Below are positions 57,969-64,000 of a stretch of DNA of 64,000 bases, piece after piece. Made by a program: the position numbers and the translations under genes. The stretch covers positions 47,701,076 to 47,765,075 of the forward strand of contig NC_063044.1 of the NCBI RefSeq assembly GCF_018812025.1, read 5' to 3'. Numbering within the stretch: the first letter of the stretch is position 1; the number at the start of each line of letters is the position of its first letter. The notes below the pieces were generated by a model that was not told the origin of the DNA, did no database searches, and saw nothing but the letters and a program-made list of their open reading frames with translations. The DNA is from Megalobrama amblycephala (lineage: Eukaryota; Chordata; Actinopteri; Cypriniformes; Xenocyprididae).

Positions 57969-58806
57969 TAGCATTTCTCTGTATATAATATCTCAAAATA
58001 AACCAAAATAAATGCAAGTTGGAAATCGAGGCTGCTCTCATAAACTTTACCCCACAGGGAAAGTGTTTACATATAAAAAGCACTTTTCTTGGGAAAGAAG
58101 TGCATATAGTTTTTCTTTGAATACTCCATAGTGGCTTTGATTATGTGTGTCTAACTAAATTGAATAATGGTTCATTATTTCAAACAATCAAAGCTTTCAT
58201 TTAAAACAAAAACAAAACAAATCCATGAAAAGAGCATTTGTGCTTTTTGCATGACTCTAACTAGAATAGCATGTGTCCTGTTTAATTTGCTAAAGAACTG
58301 TCCATTAGATGTCCTCTGGCAAAACCAAATGTATTAATAATAAAAATGACGAAATAGCACTTTGTTAAAACTGCCCCATTAATAGTATAAGCCTTTTAAC
58401 AGTTTTCTGTTGTAAATGTTCACGTAGATTAAGTCTGTTTGGACAGGACTAGTTTTCCCTAAGGAGGTCATGTAAATTTGTGTTTCACAAATGCATTTTG
58501 TGGTTTTAATCCTGTCAGAGTTGAACATGATGGTGTTTTCCTTCAAACATCCTCAGTTAAAATCATGGAATAATTGTTGTCCTCTAAGAACTGTAATCCT
58601 GTCTGGATAGGAATGTATGTAGTTGTGGTATATTATTATTTCACAAAACTTTTCCTCATTTATTTTGACCTTTGTCGAATACCATGAGCTGCATTTGTTG
58701 TTATACTGCCTGGTGCTCCTTCAATATGGACCTTTTTGCCAACTTTCGGGGTTAAATAATACTTGGTAGCACTGTTGGCTTCCAATCTGAACATTACATA
58801 TATGCG

Positions 58807-58828
58807 CACACACACACACACACACACG
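58807..58828. repeat. (CA)n microsatellite, short
   Basis: About 11 units, 90 bp before the longer CA tract. Confidence 0.9.
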
Positions 58829-58920
58829 TTTGTTTTTGTGAATTCTGGGGACATTCCACAGGCGTAATGGTTTTTATACTGTACAAACCGTATTTTCTGT
58901 CCTGATATGTCACAAAAATA

Positions 58921-58928
58921 CACACACA

Positions 58929-59002
<74 letters not shown>
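58921..59002. repeat. (CA)n microsatellite
   Basis: About 82 bp of CA with one GA interruption. The long open frames across it are repeat artefacts. Confidence 0.95.
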
Positions 59003-59005
<3 letters not shown>

Positions 59006-59079
59006 GTCTGCAAGCAAGGATTAAATTGATAAAAAGTGAAATTTGTAAAGTTAAAAAAGATTTCTATTTCAAATAAATG

Positions 59080-59430
59080 TTCTTTTAAACTTTCTATTTA
59101 TCAAAGAATCCTGAAAAAAACATCACAGTTTCAACATTTATGATAACAATAAATATTTCTTGAGCAGCAAATCCTTATATTAGAGTGATTTCTGAAGGAT
59201 CATGTGACACTGAAGACTGGAGTAATGATGCTGAAAATTCAGCTTTGACATCACGGGAATAAATTACATTTTAAAATATAATAAAATAGAAAACAGTTAT
59301 GTTAAAGTGTAATAATATTTCACAATATTTTGATGTTTACTGTATTTTTGAGCAAGCAAATGCAGCCTTGGAAAGCATAAGAGACTTATTACAAAAACAT
59401 TATAAACTGTTACCGACCTCAAACCTTTGA
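59080..59430 (-). repeat. dispersed repeat ('ctttcaaaagtttgggg' family), reverse copy
   Basis: tttctgaaggatcatgtgac, gactggagtaatgatgctga, gaaaattcagctttg and aaatgcagccttgg occur in order, ending cgacctcaaacctttgaa. It is the fullest copy of the family in the window and lies in reverse orientation to 18236. Confidence 0.7.
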
Positions 59431-60474
59431 ACACATATTCTACTCCCATCTGAATAGTGCTTTGGCAATGTGATAACCTCCCATTAACCTCTTTAATGTG
59501 ATTTTTCTATACTTACTCACTCCTGAAACATTCAGAAGAAAACTTTTTCTTACTTTAAGCAGCACTAGATGAGGAGGACCTCTGCTCTTCTATTTCTGTC
59601 TGCTCTTACGCAATGAGGGTCAGCGGGGTGATAGAGTCAGCAGACCTCCGAGCACATGGCCACTGTATGAGCCGATGGCGCTTCGCCAGCACCCCCACTG
59701 TACTGTGCGAGTGGACAGACAGGTTGCTCTTACTGGGCCCCAGCAAGGGACGTTACCAGTACATCTGCACACCATTTGGGCTCAAGGACGCTCTAGGAGG
59801 CTCATTCCTCTTGTGCCGCAGGCTCTGCGCAAAGCAGCCACGGCTTGTTAGCGCCGACCCCCTGCAGAGAGAGAGTGGCCTGAAACATACCGCTTTAGCT
59901 CCCTGAAGTTTATGATTTTTGTTTACGGCTTAAAATTGCACCACTCAGTGCTTTTGCCTGTAACCCATCTCAATATTAGCTGCAGAGGATCTGATTGTGG
60001 AGCCCGACTCATAGCAAACGCTCTGAGCAGGCGATTATTCTTGAAAGGACACATCTTAACCGGAAAAGGCCTGGTGCAGTGGATCAATGGGAAGCGAGTG
60101 ATGAGGGGGATGACTTGAATAGACAGCTGTGATAACGCACTCCTATTAGTGCAGCCAGTGGGAATGCTAATAACCAAAACACATGCATTTGTGAGCAGGC
60201 GCCGGAAGACTACGAGACCCATGCAGAGACTCAGAAGTAAGAGGCATGTGAAAGGAAGAGATGCTCAAAAGCATGGAGATTGTATGAGTGGGGATTCAGA
60301 TGAAAGGAAAGGACTGCACTTAGGTGAAACTGAAATTGATTGAAATTAATCAACATTGAACTTCAGCTGAATAATGACACCATTTTCTTTGAAGAACTGC
60401 TTTACAGCAGAATTTGAATGCATCTCAAATTTGATGAAGTTTGCATCATTGATTCTGTTATTTTCATGTTGTAA

Positions 60475-60538
60475 AGTTCCTTTAAAACAATCTGTATTGT
60501 ATGAAGTGGCAGTGCTATATAAATAAAGGTGACTTTAC
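60475..60538 (+). repeat. possible LINE/SINE 3' tail
   Basis: The stretch ctgtattgtatgaagtggca followed by gtgctatataaataaaggtg resembles the 3' tails shared by fish L2-type LINEs and their SINEs. It is short and carries no promoter boxes or coding sequence. Confidence 0.3.
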
Positions 60539-60542
60539 TTAA

Positions 60543-61090
60543 AGGGGGGGTATCACACACAGTTTCTGCCAATCTCATGTTAATCTTGAGTACATATAGA
60601 GCAACAATGCATCCTTCATATCTCCGAAAACTCTTTAGTTTTGTCATATTTATAAAAGATAGATATGCTAAACTGAGTCTTTCCGAAAAAAGCTGAGATC
60701 CTGGAGGCGTGTCTGCCGTCAGTGCTGTGGGCGGAGCTAAAGAGTCGTGAGCATGCGCAGCTTCTGGGTAGAGATCGCATGCTAGCTGCGACATCATTAT
60801 AAATAAAAAGGGAACAAAAACGTTCGTGTTGTTTACATTATATGCACTTGCGTGCCAATTGCCAACAAAACACAGACATCTTATGCAGCTTTACTCACCA
60901 CCCTCGATCTGCAAATCCAGCGCCAGACTGGGACTTGTTTACAAAGTATTCATCACCAAAATCAACCAACAAACATACATGCACAACTCCGTTGCTGCCC
61001 CAGAAAAACAAACTTCATCCTCTGTTCCCTTAACGCTGGGTTCTTTGGGAAGCTGAAAAAGGTAATCTTTCCCTCACAACCAAAAACACA
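60543..61090 (+). mobile_element. TTAA element, family E, left part
   Basis: TTAA at 60539-60542 is followed by AGGGGGGGTATCACACACAG and a body containing tcctggaggcgtgtctg and gtgggcggagctaaagag. I recognise the pattern as a repeated cyprinid element. No matching right end was found; the 3' limit is a guess. Confidence 0.5.
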
Positions 61091-61647
61091 CTCCTTTGTT
61101 TACAGGAGCTGTGTCTCATTTCAGAGGCTGCGCCCTTCGGAGGTCGCATTTGTATGCTGAATGCTTCATCAAGGATGTCATATTTAAGAAAAGTAACCAT
61201 AATAAAATTGACCGATATTCATTGTGAGGTGTAAAATACTGTAATTTCCTTCCTATGTTGCAATCTAATGGTTATTTTTCTTAAATGAGACTGCCTCTAT
61301 GATGTATTCAGCCCCTGAATTGGGACACAGCCATTGTTGAAAAATCTATCGGCTTCCGTATCCCGAACGAAACACGTTGATGGGCGTGTTCTTGCTCTTG
61401 CTCTGGGTGATGTGTGTGTGCACGCTTATCAGGGAGAAGTGTCTATACAAGGAATTCCGCTCTCTTTTGAGTCATACAGGCACAGAAACTTTGGCCATAT
61501 TTAGCATGAGAATGCAACTCTTTAACAGTTTAAATAAGTCAGAATGCATGAAATAGCATTGCATTTAACTTGACCAGACTTAGGCATCGATTTGAGGATG
61601 TTATTACCAAATTCACAATGCTGAAATGAAAAGCTTTGGAAATTTAA

Positions 61648-62321
61648 AGGTCCTGTTCTTCGTGATCCCATGTTTCAAACTTTAGTTAGTGTGTAATGTT
61701 GTTGTTAGAGTATAAATAAAATCTGTAAAATTTTAAAGCTCAAAGTTCAATGCCAAGCGAGATATTTTATTTAACAGAAGTCGCCTACATCGAACGGCCA
61801 GTTTGGACTACATCCCTCTACTTCCTTCTTTAATGACGTCACTAAAACAGTTTTTTGACTAACCTCCGCCCACAGGAATACACAAGAGTTGCGTTTGTAG
61901 AGTGTGTTTGTCGCCATGTCGTCGAAACGCTGTTATTTTCATCCCGCAGTCCAATCACCGGGTCTGATTCCGGCTCAAATTGATAGGGTAAAATTAAAGA
62001 CATGTTTACAATAACACTGAGCGCGTGCATCTCCACGTTATGGTAAGAGGCGTGACCTTTCCGGGCAAGGTTCGCTAAGCTGCTGTCGAATCACAACACA
62101 GGAACCGCTGACACAATCAGAACTCGTTACGTATTTCTGAAGGAGGGACTTCATAGAACAAGGAAGTCATCAGCCCGTTTTTATGACAGTGGAAACAGCG
62201 GTATACAGATAAGTAAATTATGTGAAAAATACTGTTTTTTTACACGCGAAACATGAACACATGTTATATTGCACACTATAAACACAATCAAAGCTTCAAA
62301 AAAACACGAAAAACAGGACCT
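61648..62321. mobile_element. TTAA element, family F (674 bp)
   Basis: TTAA lies at 61644-61647 and 62322-62325. The ends are AGGTCCTGTTCTTCGTG and CACGAAAAACAGGACCT, near-perfect inverted repeats. It is richer in CpG than its surroundings and has no long ORF. Confidence 0.85.
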
Positions 62322-62466
62322 TTAATTTATGAAAACACGGACCTTTCATAATGCCATCATAATTGTAGTTCAGTTGTAGTGCACCATTCAAAAGTGAATT
62401 TAGAATGTAAACAACAAGATGCAAAAATATATATAATGGTATTTTGTAACTAGCTTTGAAAGACAC

Positions 62467-62922
62467 TGTCATGTGTTCATGTGTTTTAAATAGCATGTGT
62501 AGTTCTGTTCTAGTGTTTTTCTGTCTCTGTGTTAAAGAGGTTATGAACTGTGTTGTTTTATTGTTTTGTGTTTCCTGGGGTGCACTTATAATGTTAGTAT
62601 GTTTTTTACATCATAAATGGTCATAATTTAGAAATAAAAGGCATTTTTCCTACCCTGATTTTAGCCCTTTTAGAGTGAAGGTGCATCATCCATATTTATT
62701 TTACAGTCTATGACTGTGTATTTAAGCCCTGTGTTTAGTCCTGTTCGGTGTCTGTCGTCTATGTGTACCCGTTACTGTGTACGCATTACTTTGGACTGAT
62801 TGTTCTGTTCTTGTTTTCGTCTTTCTGGGAAACCTGCACATTTCTGTTAGTTTGATTTTGTTTGAAATAAAGACTGCTGCACTTGAATCCAGTTTCGTCT
62901 CTGCTGCAACCAGACCATGACA
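62467..62922 (+). mobile_element. solo LTR (456 bp) of an LTR retrotransposon
   Basis: It starts TGTCATGTG and ends ACCATGACA, with an exact 5-bp duplication GACAC (62462-62466 and 62923-62927). A TATA-like gtatttaagccc lies near 62718 and aaataaag near 62866, in the order expected for a + strand LTR. There is no internal region. It shares no obvious similarity with the 55528-55804 LTR and so is a different family. Confidence 0.8.
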
Positions 62923-63318
62923 GACACCTTGGGTGGTGTAGTTATCAGAGCAGACGATCCTGCCAACCTGGATCTGGCTGCTCTGACATCTGAAACACAG
63001 GCCTGTGGGCACCAACTTGTTCCTGTCCCGTCACCAGCATTCCCATTGCAGCGCGACTGTTGCCAAGCTCCTTGGATATCCAGCAAAGCTGAAATGTTTT
63101 CATTCTTTACAGCCGGTTTGATTTTACATCGCATAGCCTGTTTTGCGATGTAAAATCAAAAGCCTCGAACTCATTTTTTACTTAAATATGGTTTTCAGGT
63201 ACTCTTTACACCTTCGGTAATGAAGGAGTGATCAGTTCACTGTTGGCTAATAATCGATCATGGAATGTGCCGTTCAACTACAATTCATGGATTTGCATAT
63301 TATATATGAAACCATGTT

Positions 63319-63321
<3 letters not shown>

Positions 63322-63362
<41 letters not shown>
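63322..63362. repeat. (AT)n microsatellite
   Basis: About 20 AT units. Confidence 0.95.
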
Positions 63363-63363
<1 letters not shown>

Positions 63364-63829
63364 GGGAAATTCAGTTTCAATCATTAGTATACGGCATGAA
63401 TAGGATTTGTTCTGTGGTAATAGTTTGTTTCATGAGTGTTGCAGCAGGCACACTCCCAGGTTTCCACTGGGGAGAACTTATGGCCACTTGTCGCCAGCAC
63501 TGCCAGCTTGTCACCACCACGAGTGCCCCCCTGACCCCCACCCTCAGCTGCCATGGTGATGGTTGGCAACATGAGCATTTGTGCCCTGTGTGTGATCTGA
63601 TTGTGGATTGAGCAGTTAGACATTTGCTGACCTCCTGCTTTGAGGTATTGCAGGCAATTATAAAGGACACAATTTTATTTCTTAGGGGTTGTGCTGATAT
63701 GAAAGGAGCTAATGCTAATTATTACATTTTTTACTCAAATCTAATCAGGTTAGCCTGTGAAAATGTTTTGTTCATACAAGATGTGAACATTCCTTTAATA
63801 TACCAAGATTAAAATCTGCTCCATTTGTT

Positions 63830-63834
<5 letters not shown>

Positions 63835-63918
<84 letters not shown>
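63835..63918. repeat. (GT)n microsatellite
   Basis: About 84 bp of pure GT preceded by gtttgtttgt. Confidence 0.95.
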
Positions 63919-63919
<1 letters not shown>

Positions 63920-64000
63920 ATAATGGACAGCTTAAGTGAAGTGAAATACCAGTCAATTGGAATAAGAGGAGATTAAGGCACTTCCTCTAATTATTAACTG

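Noticed and set aside
58660..59013. 117-codon - strand frame over the CA repeat
   Set aside because: Artefact of (CA)n; low complexity.
59613..59906. Possible retroelement RT fragment (GRYQYICTPFGLKDA)
   Set aside because: Only about 15 residues resemble the PFGL region of Gypsy-type RT. Nothing before or after fits and no LTR is adjacent.
51663..64000. Search for crhr1 exon 6 (first intracellular loop and helix 2)
   Set aside because: No sequence encoding the expected class B motif with splice sites was found; it probably lies beyond the window.

Overview
The window is vertebrate nuclear DNA, most probably from a cyprinid (carp/zebrafish-type) fish. The evidence is AT-rich sequence with long introns, (GT)n/(CA)n and (CTTT)n microsatellites, and dense families of short TTAA-flanked, hAT-like, Harbinger-like and Tc1-like DNA transposons of the kind known from cyprinids, plus a DIRS retrotransposon. 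There is no bacterial or plasmid content and no operon.

One host gene is present: crhr1, the corticotropin-releasing hormone receptor 1, a class B G-protein-coupled receptor, on the + strand. Only its second to fifth coding exons are inside (7609-7659, 10490-10609, 25682-25767, 51556-51662). All have canonical AG/GT boundaries and matching codon phases. They encode the end of the N-terminal extension, most of the hormone-binding ectodomain and transmembrane helix 1. The first coding exon lies upstream and the remaining helices lie downstream. Introns are at least 7.6, 2.8, 15.1, 25.8 and at least 12.3 kb, so over 99% of the window is intron.

Most of the recognisable intron content is transposable elements, often nested. 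Left part (1-10.4 kb): hAT-like miniature elements, a TTAA element, a 1.1-kb element carrying a RecQ-type helicase fragment inside a hAT-like element, and a TTAA element inside a further element that ends 54 bp before exon 3. Middle (10.6-25.7 kb): TTAA elements, a THAP/YqaJ-type (ISL2EU-like) remnant inside a larger element, and a three-level nest at 22.3-24.8 kb. Intron 4 (25.8-51.6 kb): two Tc1-like relics, a complete TTAA element at 32.4-33.2 kb, a Harbinger-like element at 34.4-38.3 kb holding two inverted 1.55-kb TTAA elements around an inverted host segment, a mosaic duplication at 38.5-39.1 kb, and a 6.2-kb broken DIRS element at 43.6-49.8 kb inside another TTAA element. Intron 5 (51.7 kb to end): TTAA elements, two solo LTRs with exact 5-bp target duplications, a palindromic element with ACTGTAAA ends, and long microsatellites.

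I found no new functional gene system. The novelty is structural: an apparent inversion between two inverted transposon copies, a mosaic insertion apparently assembled from nearby sequence, two DNA elements carrying gene fragments (helicase; THAP plus exonuclease-type), and repeated use of TTAA target sites.
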